This document shows positions 19,665 through 28,160 of a stretch of DNA of 64,000 nucleotides, in pieces. The position numbers and the translations under genes are program-made. The stretch's first letter is position 1. The number at the start of each line of letters is the position of its first letter. This DNA is from Microvirga rosea (GTDB lineage: Bacteria; Pseudomonadota; Alphaproteobacteria; Rhizobiales; Beijerinckiaceae), in contig NZ_JAJDOP010000002.1 in the NCBI RefSeq assembly GCF_020595095.1, positions 724,911 through 788,910 on the forward strand, read 5' to 3'. The notes under the pieces were generated by a model, which did not search any database, was not told where the DNA came from, and saw nothing but the letters and a program-made list of their open reading frames with translations.

Positions 19665-19680
19665 GTTAATGATGACTTAG
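19665..19680 (-). promoter_or_regulatory. Candidate CtrA-binding site upstream of the chemoreceptor
   Basis: The minus strand reads CTAA, seven bases (GTCATCA), TTAAC: one mismatch from the alphaproteobacterial CtrA consensus TTAA-N7-TTAAC. It lies 50 bases upstream of the ATG, a sensible promoter distance. CtrA commonly controls motility and chemotaxis genes in this class. Confidence 0.5.
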
Positions 19681-19759
19681 CGTAATACGCAAGCGACGTC
19701 TTCGTTCGTCGAAGTAATGATGTCCGGACCCGGTTCAAACAACTTCGAGTCAGCTGATG

Positions 19760-20392
19760 TCAGGAATAAACGACTCCCGCTGCATGCATATGCGCCAAGG
19801 CTTGAGGCGCGATACCGGCCAAGATACCGAGCGGATGCCAAGCGGCCTGCTCTACTTCCCCTAGGTCCGGTCTCAGGTTGTCGGTGCCGCGGGCACGCAT
19901 GAGGTAGCGAATGTCGTGGTGCCAATGCTCCGGCTCGCCTCGCTGAGGACGAGCGGGAATGAGGTGGCTGTCGATATCGATCGGGATTCCTGTTTCCCTG
20001 TGCCACGGGTCGAGGGAAATCCCCGCCAGACCTGTTTCCTCCAGCGCCTCGCGAAGGGCGGAGGCCTCGAGCGCATCGGGCACTTCGTAATGCCCGCCGG
20101 GTTGCAGCCATCGCTGGAGGGAGCGATGGCGAATGAGAAGCGTGCGCTGGCCGGTCTCATCCAGGATCAGGGCCGACGTGGTGATATGACCGGGAAAGGT
20201 GGATCGGGAATGGATGTCCTGCCCCATCGCAATCTGGCTGCGTAAAAGGGCGTGATCGGAAAGCTCGCGGCCGAAATAGGTGTTATGAGCGTCAAGAAGA
20301 TCCAGCACCGTCTGCCGGAAGATCGCCGGATCGAAAGTCAATGGATCTCCCCGCCGTTGACGGCGGCCCTCTTCAACGGGCTCGAATCGCAC
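19760..20392 (-). CDS. Nudix hydrolase
   Basis: 210 residues, GTG start. A helical N-terminal part (20-70) precedes the Nudix fold. The Nudix box is GHYEVPDALEASALREALEETGL: it fits G-x5-E-x7-REUxEExGU except that the first Glu is Asp. The catalytic RE..EE core is intact, so activity is likely. QRTLLIRHRSLQRWLQPGGHYE is the substrate-side strand, and HHDIRYLMRARG follows. Hydrolyses some nucleoside-diphosphate-linked compound; the substrate is unknown. Confidence 0.85.
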   Translation of the reverse strand: MRFEPVEEGRRQRRGDPLTFDPAIFRQTVLDLLDAHNTYFGRELSDHALLRSQIAMGQDIHSRSTFPGHITTSALILDETGQRTLLIRHRSLQRWLQPGGHYEVPDALEASALREALEETGLAGISLDPWHRETGIPIDIDSHLIPARPQRGEPEHWHHDIRYLMRARGTDNLRPDLGEVEQAAWHPLGILAGIAPQALAHMHAAGVVYS

Positions 20393-20540
20393 GTATCCTC
20401 TAGCCTGGCGATGAAGACGGCAAGCGGTTCCTGGAAAGCCAGAATCCGCTTCGTTTTCACCGCAGGGAAGCGAAGCCTCTTGCTGCGCCGGTCAAGATCG
20501 GAAGAGCGCCGTCCCGCCGAAAAGCCCTCGGGGTGAAATC

Positions 20541-22055
20541 CTACTCGGCATCCGACGACTTCAGCGGCCGGACATTGGTTTCAACCTCCACGTCATCTGC
20601 GTCAAAGAGAGTCGGATCCTCTTCCGTCATGTCGAGACGGGTTTTCTTGCGCAGCGAAACGTATTTCTTCTGGATCTTGATCCGGCTTTCGCGAGCGATC
20701 TCCAACGCCCCCTGGACAAGGGAGCGCTCGGCCTTCTCGTTCTGCAGCTCCTCCGTCAGGCGGCGATTAGCGGCCTCCAGGGCATTGCGGTCCTGCTCGA
20801 AGCGCTTCGTCAGCTGGTCGATGCGCTCGGCAAGGCTGGTGACCTTGTTGTCGGAGCTCTCGATCTGGAAGTCCTTCGCGGCGATGGCCTTGTTGAGCAT
20901 CTCGACCCGCTCCTGCAGTTCGATGCGTGAGCGCTGAAGCTCGTTCACCATGGCGACCTGACGCTCGACCTCCTGCTGTGTTGCCTCCAGGCGCCGCTCC
21001 ATCGTGTTCTTTTCGATGGTTGTTTCCTTCAGGCCGCGTTCGACGCCCCTCAGCGCCTCGTTCTTGTCGCGCAGCTGGTCGCGGGTGTGCGCCAGGATCT
21101 TGTCCGTTGCGGTGAGGCGAGAATTCAGCCCCTCGATCTTCATATCGAGCGCGGAAAGGTCGGTCTGATGGGCGGAACGCTCGGAATCGAGCTGCGTCTC
21201 CAGCCTTTGGCGAAGAACCTGCTCACTCATGAGCCTGGTTTCGAGTTCGGATGCGCGCTGTCGGGTGGCTTCGAGCTGGGTTTCCAACTCGCCATAGCGA
21301 TTGGTCAGGCTCGACAGGCGATAATTCTGCTCTTCGGCGACCTTCTGAAGTCTCTTCACCTCATGGTCGAGAAGGCCGTTTCGCTCGCGGGTCTCGATGA
21401 GTTCGCGCTCGGCACGGGCAACGGTCTGGTCCGCCTCCTGAGCTTCCAGCCTCAGGGCCTGGTTTTCCTCCGTGATATTGCGCGCCCGCTCGGTCTCGAT
21501 CGTGAGCTGGTTTTCAAGGTCGGCAACGATGGCCTCCTTGTCCTTCAGGTTGAGTCGAAAGTCCTCGACCAGGGATTCCTGCTCCCGAACCTTGGTCTCG
21601 GCCTTCCGGAGTTGAGAAACCGTGGCTGAAAGATCGTCGGTCATGCGGGCATGAATGCCGGTGAGCTCGGCCAGCTCGCGTCGCAACTGCGCCGTCGTTT
21701 CCGTTTCCTGGCGCAGCACAGCCTCGGTTTCCAGGAGGCGCGACTGGAGGCCGGGATAGCTGCGGATCAGATCGCTCACAGGCTCGCTGAGGAGGGTGAA
21801 ATCGTCCTTCAGACTGCGGATTTCCTCCAGGCGATCAATCATATTGGCAAAGCGAACGCGGATCAGCTCGTTCTTCTGGCCGACGGAATCAAGTGCTCCG
21901 TTCGGGCGGACATGAAGCGGCTCCTCCTTCGGGGCCACAGCCGTCGTTGCAGGAAGTCCCGCAAGCTCAGCGGCTTCCGGCGCAAGATTCATCACAACCT
22001 CTGCCTCCGGCTTCTTGCCGAAACGGTTCTTGAAAGGCATCCAGCCGGATGACAT
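20541..22055 (-). CDS. Long coiled-coil protein, crescentin-like
   Basis: 504 residues, almost wholly charged heptad-repeat helix from about 95 to 460, with a non-helical head (1-65, basic GWMPFKNRFGKKPE then Ala/Pro-rich) and a short acidic tail (DPTLFDADDVEVETN). No enzyme motif or membrane segment. A stutter-rich rod with a basic head and short tail is the plan of crescentin, the intermediate-filament-like protein that curves Caulobacter cells; the region NELIRVRFANMIDRLEEIRSLKDDF looks like the first rod segment of that group. Homology to CreS is inference and simple coiled-coil similarity is the alternative. GGGGG precedes the ATG. Stands alone, 96 bases downstream of glcF. Confidence 0.7.
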   Translation of the reverse strand: MSSGWMPFKNRFGKKPEAEVVMNLAPEAAELAGLPATTAVAPKEEPLHVRPNGALDSVGQKNELIRVRFANMIDRLEEIRSLKDDFTLLSEPVSDLIRSYPGLQSRLLETEAVLRQETETTAQLRRELAELTGIHARMTDDLSATVSQLRKAETKVREQESLVEDFRLNLKDKEAIVADLENQLTIETERARNITEENQALRLEAQEADQTVARAERELIETRERNGLLDHEVKRLQKVAEEQNYRLSSLTNRYGELETQLEATRQRASELETRLMSEQVLRQRLETQLDSERSAHQTDLSALDMKIEGLNSRLTATDKILAHTRDQLRDKNEALRGVERGLKETTIEKNTMERRLEATQQEVERQVAMVNELQRSRIELQERVEMLNKAIAAKDFQIESSDNKVTSLAERIDQLTKRFEQDRNALEAANRRLTEELQNEKAERSLVQGALEIARESRIKIQKKYVSLRKKTRLDMTEEDPTLFDADDVEVETNVRPLKSSDAE

Positions 22056-22151
22056 CGTCGCCCCCTTTGACCCAGGACCTACTCTGAGCCCTTTTACCTC
22101 AGAGACGACGCCAACGGAAACGAAATTTCGTTACGAAAGATTGTCGCAGGG

Positions 22152-23504
22152 TCACTCTGCGGCGATCGCAAGGGAATCGAGGCGTTTCTCGAAGCCCGCC
22201 GCCTCCAAGGCTTCCGGCAGAGGCCCCCCTGTGGCCCAGTCGAGAAGCTCGACCGTATGCACGATGGGGATTCCGGTTCCCTGCCCGATCTGGGTCATGC
22301 AGCCGATATTGCCGGTGGCAATCAGATCGGGTTGGGTTCGTTCGATATTGGCGACTTTCCGGGCTCGCAGCTGGGCGGCGATTTCCGGCTGGAGAAGGTT
22401 GTAGGTTCCGGCGGACCCGCAGCAGATATGGCCCTCCGGAACATCCTTCACTGTGAAGCCTGCCCGCTTGAGAAGGGTCTTGGGTTCGGTGCGGATCTGC
22501 TGGCCGTGCTGCATCGAGCATGCGGAATGGTAGGCGACCACGAGATCGGTTGCGCGTACCGGCTCCATCAGGGTCAGGCCGGCGACATATTCGGTGACAT
22601 CCTTGGCAAGGTTCGAGACCCGGGCGGCTTTGTCCGCATAATCCGGATCATCCCGGAACATGAAGCCGTAATCCTTGATGGTCGTGCCGCAGCCTGAGGC
22701 CGTGATGATGATCGCGTCGAGCCCCTCTCCGTCCATCTCGGCAATCCAGGCGTCGATATTGCGCTTGGCGAAGGCGTGCCCTTCCTCGTCCCGTCCCATG
22801 TGGTGGACCAGGGCGCCGCAGCACCCTTCCCCCTTGGGCTGCACCACCTCAACGCCGTGGCGATTGAGGAGCCGCACGGCGGCTTCGTTGAAGCCCGGTT
22901 TCAGCACGGGTTGCGCACAGCCGGAAAGGATCGCCACGCGGGCGCGGCGCTCACCTTGCGTCCGAAAGACGCCAGGTCGGTCGAACGGCGACCGCGCCGG
23001 CACACGGGCGGGGGCCAGGTCGATCATCGCCTTGAGACGATTGCCGAACAGGGGAAGCGCGCCAATCAGGCTCCGGAACGGCTTGGCCAGAAGCGCCGCG
23101 CCGATCGCGAGCCGGAAGCGGTTCGGGTAAGGCAGGATGGAAGCCAGGACGGTGCGAAGAAGGCGATCGTGCCACGGTCGTGTGTAGGTCGCTTCGATAT
23201 AGGAGCGCGCATGATCGACCAGATGCATGTAATGCACGCCCGAAGGGCAGGTGGTCATGCACGAAAGGCACGACAGGCAACGGTCGATATGCTTGACCAC
23301 CTCCGGCGTTGCAGGTCTCCCGCCCTCCAGCATGTCCTTGATGAGATAGATCCGTCCGCGAGGTGAATCGAGCTCGTCGCCCAGAAGCAGATAGGTCGGG
23401 CACGTTGCCGTGCAGAAGCCGCAATGGACACAGGTCCGGAGAATTTTCTCCGAACTCGCCATGGCCGGGTCCTTCAGCTGATCGGGCGTGAAATTGGTCT
23501 GCAT
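22152..23504 (-). CDS. glcF: Glycolate oxidase iron-sulfur subunit GlcF
   Basis: 450 residues. Two [4Fe-4S] motifs near the N-terminus, CVHCGFCTATCP (about 26-37) and CLSCLSCMTTCP (about 77-88), followed by two CCG domains (GEGCCGALVHHMG and GHICCGSAGTYNLLQP). Passes electrons from the flavin subunit to the respiratory chain during oxidation of glycolate (or D-lactate) to glyoxylate. Last gene of the glcD-glcE-DUF2585-glcF run; starts seven bases after the DUF2585 stop. Confidence 0.95.
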   Translation of the reverse strand: MQTNFTPDQLKDPAMASSEKILRTCVHCGFCTATCPTYLLLGDELDSPRGRIYLIKDMLEGGRPATPEVVKHIDRCLSCLSCMTTCPSGVHYMHLVDHARSYIEATYTRPWHDRLLRTVLASILPYPNRFRLAIGAALLAKPFRSLIGALPLFGNRLKAMIDLAPARVPARSPFDRPGVFRTQGERRARVAILSGCAQPVLKPGFNEAAVRLLNRHGVEVVQPKGEGCCGALVHHMGRDEEGHAFAKRNIDAWIAEMDGEGLDAIIITASGCGTTIKDYGFMFRDDPDYADKAARVSNLAKDVTEYVAGLTLMEPVRATDLVVAYHSACSMQHGQQIRTEPKTLLKRAGFTVKDVPEGHICCGSAGTYNLLQPEIAAQLRARKVANIERTQPDLIATGNIGCMTQIGQGTGIPIVHTVELLDWATGGPLPEALEAAGFEKRLDSLAIAAE

Positions 23505-23513
23505 GGTTTCAAC

Positions 23514-24131
23514 TCAACTGCCCGCCTGCCATTGGTTGATGGCCTCCACGGGATGGATCAGCATAATGATGTTCAGGGTGAGATTGTCGCGGATCCAGTA
23601 GCCGACCACGACCTCCATGAGGATCGCCACCCCTACCGTCAGCCATATCGGCCAGATCCGAGCGAGCCAAAATCCCACCGACATCATCACGATATCGGAT
23701 ACGGAATTGATGACGCTGTCGCCATAATAATCCAGGGCGATATTTGTCGCACGATAGCGCTCGATCACCATATTGGTGTTCTCGAGAATCTCCCAAGCGC
23801 ATTCCGCCCCGAGCGCGAGGAGAAACGCGATGCCGACAGGCAATGGCTTGCCGCGCAGGCGCCCAATGATCCAAGCTCCCATATAGAACAGGAAACCATG
23901 GATGATGTGCGAGAACGAATACCAATCCGTCAGGTGCTGGGAATTGCCGGAATCCATGACGGTTCCGTGCCAGAGCTCGACGGTACCGCATCGGCAGATC
24001 GGCGTCCGCCCCATGGCGAGCAGGATGGCGGCGGTGACGAAAACAAGCGCCAAGCTCAGCCCGAGATAGATCCATGTCGTCCTGGAGCGCGGCAAAATCC
24101 TATCGGGGCGAAGAACTGCGCTGTCGATCAT
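23514..24131 (-). CDS. DUF2585 (UPF0314) membrane protein within the glycolate oxidase operon
   Basis: 205 residues from ATG 24131, chosen because GCAGGA lies seven bases upstream and the gene then begins one base after the glcE stop; ATG 24146 is the alternative. Five or six membrane helices; between the first two is a [11 protein letters not shown] segment followed by [18 protein letters not shown], and [18 protein letters not shown] is strongly conserved-looking. The family is a common alphaproteobacterial membrane protein of unknown function. Its position between glcE and glcF suggests a role with the oxidase, such as a membrane anchor or substrate handling, which is only inference. Confidence 0.88.
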   Translation of the reverse strand: MIDSAVLRPDRILPRSRTTWIYLGLSLALVFVTAAILLAMGRTPICRCGTVELWHGTVMDSGNSQHLTDWYSFSHIIHGFLFYMGAWIIGRLRGKPLPVGIAFLLALGAECAWEILENTNMVIERYRATNIALDYYGDSVINSVSDIVMMSVGFWLARIWPIWLTVGVAILMEVVVGYWIRDNLTLNIIMLIHPVEAINQWQAGS

Positions 24132-24132
24132 G

Positions 24133-25320
24133 TCAGAGTCCTGCATACATTCGACCTGGATTGAGAATGCCGGCCGGATCGAAGGATGCCTTGATGCCCC
24201 GGGTCAACATCGTGACGGCATCGGTCTGGGGTTCAAACACATCAATACGAGAGCGTTCTGAATCCGGGGCGCTGACGAGAGTCGCATGTCCGCCCAGGGC
24301 CTTCGTCGCGTCTCGAATGACAGTCGCCCCAAGATCGCCGATAAGGGGGGTGGAGATCCAGACCAAGCCGCCACCCCAATCATAGAACCATTGTGCGTCG
24401 ATCGTCGTGGCGACCCGCGCGACGAGGTCGGGCCCTTTCGTCGGCGCCGTCGAAACCCGCCAGACCGCACGGTCGCTTCCCCTCTCCTGCAGGACGGTTG
24501 CGTCACGCACGGATTGCCACAGGGCGTCCGCCCCCCGCCCTTCGAAAATGTCGGCGGTCCCAAAGCCTTTGAGAAGCCGGCGCAACTCGTTCAGCCGGTA
24601 GTCTACGGACACGGAAAACCCTTCAAGACGCACCAGGGTGCGAGCACCGAGACGATCGGGAGCCGGAAGATGCGCAGCACCCGTGACATCGAAGGGGGAT
24701 CCGAGGGCGGCCGACAAGGCCTCGATGGCGGTCACATCGTCGAGTCCGCGGATCAGCAGAGTGGATACACGCTCCGGTTTCGGCAAAACCTTGAAGGTGA
24801 CCTCCGTCAGAAATCCCAAAGTGCCCCAGGCGCCTGCCTGGAGCTTGACGAGATCGAGACCCGTGACGTTCTTCATCACGCGCCCACCTGACTTCACCGC
24901 TTCCCCGCGACCATTAATGAAGCGCACGCCGATCAGACTGTCGCGGGCCGCCCCCGCCATGATCCGGCGTGGGCCGGAAATGTTCATCGCGGCCACGGCC
25001 CCTATGGTAGGCTCGCCCTTCGTGCCGAGCAGCGGGCGATAATCCATGGGCTCGAACGGCAATTGCTGGTTCTTCTCGGCCAATGTGGCGACAATTTCCG
25101 ACAAGGGTGTGCCGCTGCGCGCGCCAATCACCATCTCGGCCGGTTCATAGAGAGTGACACCACTCAGTCCCACCGAGCTGACGGAAGCTTCGGTCTGGTT
25201 CGGGCGCCCCATCGCTGCCTTGGTGCCGTTGCCCATGAGAGTCAGCGGCGTGCCCTTTGCGGCGGCCTCGGCAATGACGGCCGAAGCGTCCTGTTCATCG
25301 CGCGGAGAAAAGCTGTTCAC
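24133..25320 (-). CDS. glcE: Glycolate oxidase FAD-binding subunit GlcE
   Basis: 395 residues, GTG start overlapping the glcD stop by four bases (translational coupling). An FAD-binding type 4 (PCMH) domain spans about 1-165: [17 protein letters not shown], then [39 protein letters not shown] and [23 protein letters not shown]. The C-terminal part (170-395) is a degenerate FAD-oxidase domain ending [15 protein letters not shown], as is normal for GlcE. Works with GlcD and GlcF. Confidence 0.95.
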   Translation of the reverse strand: MNSFSPRDEQDASAVIAEAAAKGTPLTLMGNGTKAAMGRPNQTEASVSSVGLSGVTLYEPAEMVIGARSGTPLSEIVATLAEKNQQLPFEPMDYRPLLGTKGEPTIGAVAAMNISGPRRIMAGAARDSLIGVRFINGRGEAVKSGGRVMKNVTGLDLVKLQAGAWGTLGFLTEVTFKVLPKPERVSTLLIRGLDDVTAIEALSAALGSPFDVTGAAHLPAPDRLGARTLVRLEGFSVSVDYRLNELRRLLKGFGTADIFEGRGADALWQSVRDATVLQERGSDRAVWRVSTAPTKGPDLVARVATTIDAQWFYDWGGGLVWISTPLIGDLGATVIRDATKALGGHATLVSAPDSERSRIDVFEPQTDAVTMLTRGIKASFDPAGILNPGRMYAGL

Positions 25321-26750
25321 GCCGCAAACCTTCCTTCAAGGGGGAAGACCTTGGCGGGGTTGAGAAGCCACCCCGGATCGAAGACGCCGCGCACACGCAT
25401 CTGCTGTTCCAGATCCATGGGGTTGAACTGGTATGTCATCAGATCCCGCTTCTCGATCCCCACGCCGTGCTCGCCGGTGAGGCAGCCTCCGACTTCAACA
25501 CACAATTTAAGGATGTCCTCGCCCGCCGCTTCCGCTTTCTCCATCTCGCCGGGCTTATTGGTGTTGAACATCACAAGAGGATGGAGATTGCCGTCCCCCG
25601 CATGGAAGACATTGGCGACCCCAAGTCCATATGATTTGGCGATCTCGTCGATCCGCCTGAGCACGTAAGGCAACTGCCCGGTTGGGATCGTGCCGTCCAT
25701 GCAGATGTAGTCGGCCACCCGGCCGGTGGCACCGAAGGCGGATTTCCGCCCCTTCCAGATCGCCGCGCTTTCCGCTTCCGATTGTGAAACTTTCACGGTC
25801 TTCGGCCGAAAAGGTTCGGCGATGGCCACGATCCGCCGCAGCATGTCGTCGATTTCGGCATCGGACCCTTCAACCTCGATGATCAGCATCGCATCCACGT
25901 CGAGGGGATAGCCGGCGTGGGCAAAGGCCTCGCAGATCTGAATGGCTGGCCGATCCATGTATTCGAGAGCCACCGGAATGATGCCGGCTGCGATGATGGC
26001 CGCCACGCAAGCTCCGGCATCCTCCACCCGCTCGAAACCGAGGAGCGCCGGGCGGGCGCCCTCCGCCGCACGAAGGATGCGCACGGTGGCCTCCGTGACG
26101 ACCCCGAGCTGGCCCTCCGAGCCGGTGATCAAGCCGAGAAGATCGTAGCCGCCGCTGTCGAGGTAATCGCCGCCGAGCTGCACCACTGTCCCGTCGAGGA
26201 GCACGAGAGTGACGCCGAGAAGGTTGTTCGTGGTGACGCCATATTTCAGGCAATGTGCTCCGCCGGAATTCATGGCGATGTTGCCGGCAATGGTGCAGGC
26301 CAGCTGGCTCGATGGATCGGGAGCATAGAAGAACCCTTCGTGGGCGACCGCCTGGCTGATGCCGAGATTGGTGATTCCGGACTGCACCCGCGCAATGCGG
26401 TTCTTGAAATCGACCTCCAGGACGCGGTTCATCTTGGCGACGCCGAGAACGATGGCATCCTCCTGAGGGATCGCTCCTCCCGAGAGGGACGTACCGGCAC
26501 CGCGCGGCACGACCTTCACCCCGTGATCGCGGCAGAAGCGCAGCACGGCGGAGACCTCCTCCGTGGTCGAGGGGAGGACCACGGCAAGGGGCAGCTGTCG
26601 ATATGCCGTCAGACCGTCGGTCTCGAAGGCGCGGCGCTCGTCCTCGGACACGATCAGAGCCTCAGGGGCCACGAGGCGCCCCAGGCCAGCCAAGATCTCG
26701 CTCCGGCGGGACAGAACGGCTTCATCCGGCTTGGGGAATGCGATCGACAT
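25317..26750 (-). CDS. glcD: Glycolate oxidase FAD-linked catalytic subunit GlcD
   Basis: 477 residues from ATG 26750 (GGGAGAG upstream); the extension to 26843 is not supported. PCMH FAD-binding domain at about 55-235 (VVPRGAGTSLSGGAIP, GNIAMNSGGAHCLKYG) and the FAD-oxidase C-terminal domain at about 235-475, with HAGDGNLHPLVMFN and GCLTGEHGVGIEKRDLM, both characteristic metal/substrate histidine motifs. Oxidises glycolate to glyoxylate, and often D-lactate. First gene of the glc operon and divergent from cytochrome c-lutA across a 153-base gap. Confidence 0.95.
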   Translation of the reverse strand: MSIAFPKPDEAVLSRRSEILAGLGRLVAPEALIVSEDERRAFETDGLTAYRQLPLAVVLPSTTEEVSAVLRFCRDHGVKVVPRGAGTSLSGGAIPQEDAIVLGVAKMNRVLEVDFKNRIARVQSGITNLGISQAVAHEGFFYAPDPSSQLACTIAGNIAMNSGGAHCLKYGVTTNNLLGVTLVLLDGTVVQLGGDYLDSGGYDLLGLITGSEGQLGVVTEATVRILRAAEGARPALLGFERVEDAGACVAAIIAAGIIPVALEYMDRPAIQICEAFAHAGYPLDVDAMLIIEVEGSDAEIDDMLRRIVAIAEPFRPKTVKVSQSEAESAAIWKGRKSAFGATGRVADYICMDGTIPTGQLPYVLRRIDEIAKSYGLGVANVFHAGDGNLHPLVMFNTNKPGEMEKAEAAGEDILKLCVEVGGCLTGEHGVGIEKRDLMTYQFNPMDLEQQMRVRGVFDPGWLLNPAKVFPLEGRFAA

Positions 26751-26804
26751 GGCAGCTCTCCCTGACCTTGTGGCGACAGCTTGGCACGGCTTGCGCTGGA
26801 CGCA

Positions 26805-26817
26805 TGGTCCCGTACCA
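26805..26817. promoter_or_regulatory. Inverted repeat in the glcD / cytochrome c divergent promoter region
   Basis: TGGT-CCCGT-ACCA, centred between the two divergent operons. GntR-family regulators of glycolate, lactate and pyruvate genes (GlcC, LldR, PdhR) bind TGGT..ACCA-type palindromes, usually with a 3-base spacer, so the 5-base spacer is a caution. No regulator gene is adjacent. Confidence 0.35.
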
Positions 26818-26903
26818 GGAGAAGGTAGCTGTCCTTCGGCCATTTTTCCAATAATGTGGAACTTCTCTAAAATGGCTCAGCCATACAAGCAAAGGAGTTT
26901 TTG

Positions 26904-27320
26904 ATGCGCGTGCCGTTCCTGACTGCCGCCGCTCTGGCCGCTTTCGTCCTCGGGGCAGCCCCCGCCCTGGCCCAGGATGCCGCCGCGAAGGCCGGGGATC
27001 CGGCAGCCGGAGAAAAGACCTTTGCTCAGTGCAGAGCCTGCCATCAGGTCGGAGAAAGCGCCAAGAATGCCGTCGGTCCCGTGTTGAACGGAGTCATCGG
27101 CCGCAAGGCGGGCACCTATGAAGGTTATAACTACTCTCCCGCCAACAAGAATTCCGGCCTCACGTGGGACGAAGCAACTTTCCGCGAATACATCAAGGAT
27201 CCCAAAGCGAAGGTTCCCGGGACGAAGATGATCTTCGCCGGCATCAAGGACGATAAGAAAATCGACGATCTTCTCGCTTATCTTAAGCAATTCGATGCCA
27301 GCGGAAAGAAGGCCCCATGA
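26904..27320 (+). CDS. Class I c-type cytochrome
   Basis: 138 residues. Start ATG 26904, behind AAAGGAG. A signal peptide (1-23, ending ALAQD) sends it to the periplasm. The heme motif is CRACH (Cys43, Cys46, His47) and Met109 in VPGTKMIFAG is the sixth ligand, so this is a low-spin cytochrome c2/c550-type electron carrier. NGVIGRKAGTYEGYNYSPA is typical of the mitochondrial-like group. Its stop codon overlaps the lutA start (ATGA), an unusual coupling that suggests a shared role in lactate or glycolate electron transfer. Confidence 0.93.
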   Translation: MRVPFLTAAALAAFVLGAAPALAQDAAAKAGDPAAGEKTFAQCRACHQVGESAKNAVGPVLNGVIGRKAGTYEGYNYSPANKNSGLTWDEATFREYIKDPKAKVPGTKMIFAGIKDDKKIDDLLAYLKQFDASGKKAP

Positions 27321-28114
27321 GCGGACCGGCTCTTCCCGGGGCACGCGCGGGAAAGATCCGCGTCGGCCTGTTCGTCACCTGCCTGGTCGATCTGATGCGC
27401 CCGTCGGTCGGGTTCGCGGCGGTGAAGCTTCTTGAGGACGCGGGCTGCATCGTCGATGTGCCGGTGCAGACATGTTGCGGCCAACCGGCCTTCAATTCCG
27501 GCGACCGGGGCACGGCGCGAGACCTCGCCGAACAGGTGATCACGGCGTTCCGGGGTTATGATTATGTGGTCGCCCCGTCGGGATCATGCGCCGGGACGAT
27601 TAAGGTTCACTATCCGGAGATCTTCGCGGACGACCCCAATTGGCTTCCCAAGGTCGCCGATCTTGCGGCCCGCACCTACGAACTCACGAGCTTCCTGGTT
27701 GACGTGATGGGTGTCACCTCCGTCGATGCACGCTTTGACGGTGCCGTGACCTATCACGATTCCTGCTCGGGCCTTCGTGAGCTCAAGGTAAAAGCGCAAC
27801 CGCGCAAACTGCTGGCCAGCGTCCAGGGGCTGACCCTTGTCGAGATGAACGACAGCGACGTGTGTTGCGGCTTCGGCGGAACGTTCGCAGTCAAGTATAG
27901 CGACATCTCGGGCGCCATCGTGGACGCCAAGGCGAAGAACATCGAAGCGACCCATGCGCCGACCTTGTTGGCAGGCGATCTCGGCTGCCTGATGAACATG
28001 GCAGGCAAACTGTCCCGCGACGGCAAACCCATCGCTGTCCGTCACGTTGCCGAGGTCTTGGCCGGCATGACCGACGAGCCGGCGATCGGCGAAGCAAAGG
28101 AAACATCCTCGTAA
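27317..28114 (+). CDS. lutA: Lactate-utilisation (Fe-S)-binding protein LutA/LldE
   Basis: 265 residues with two CCG (cysteine-rich) domains: PVQTCCGQPAFNSGD (about 50-65) and DSDVCCGFGGTFAVKYSDI (about 180-200), plus SCAGTIKVHYPEI and YHDSCSGLREL. LutA is the first component of the LutABC L-lactate oxidase, which feeds electrons from lactate to the respiratory chain. The partners lutB and lutC are present but about 9.4 kb downstream at 37525-39632, so the operon is split. Translationally coupled to the preceding cytochrome c gene. Confidence 0.9.
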   Translation: MSGPALPGARAGKIRVGLFVTCLVDLMRPSVGFAAVKLLEDAGCIVDVPVQTCCGQPAFNSGDRGTARDLAEQVITAFRGYDYVVAPSGSCAGTIKVHYPEIFADDPNWLPKVADLAARTYELTSFLVDVMGVTSVDARFDGAVTYHDSCSGLRELKVKAQPRKLLASVQGLTLVEMNDSDVCCGFGGTFAVKYSDISGAIVDAKAKNIEATHAPTLLAGDLGCLMNMAGKLSRDGKPIAVRHVAEVLAGMTDEPAIGEAKETSS

Positions 28115-28137
28115 GCAGGCGACCGCTGTGGCCGCCA

Positions 28138-28154
28138 GCTTCCCTTTCGGAAGC
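28138..28154 (+). terminator. Weak hairpin after lutA
   Basis: GCTTCC / GGAAGC with a CTTTC loop, extended by GCC/GGC, between the convergent lutA and kinase genes. No T-run. Confidence 0.3.
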
Positions 28155-28160
28155 GGCAAT

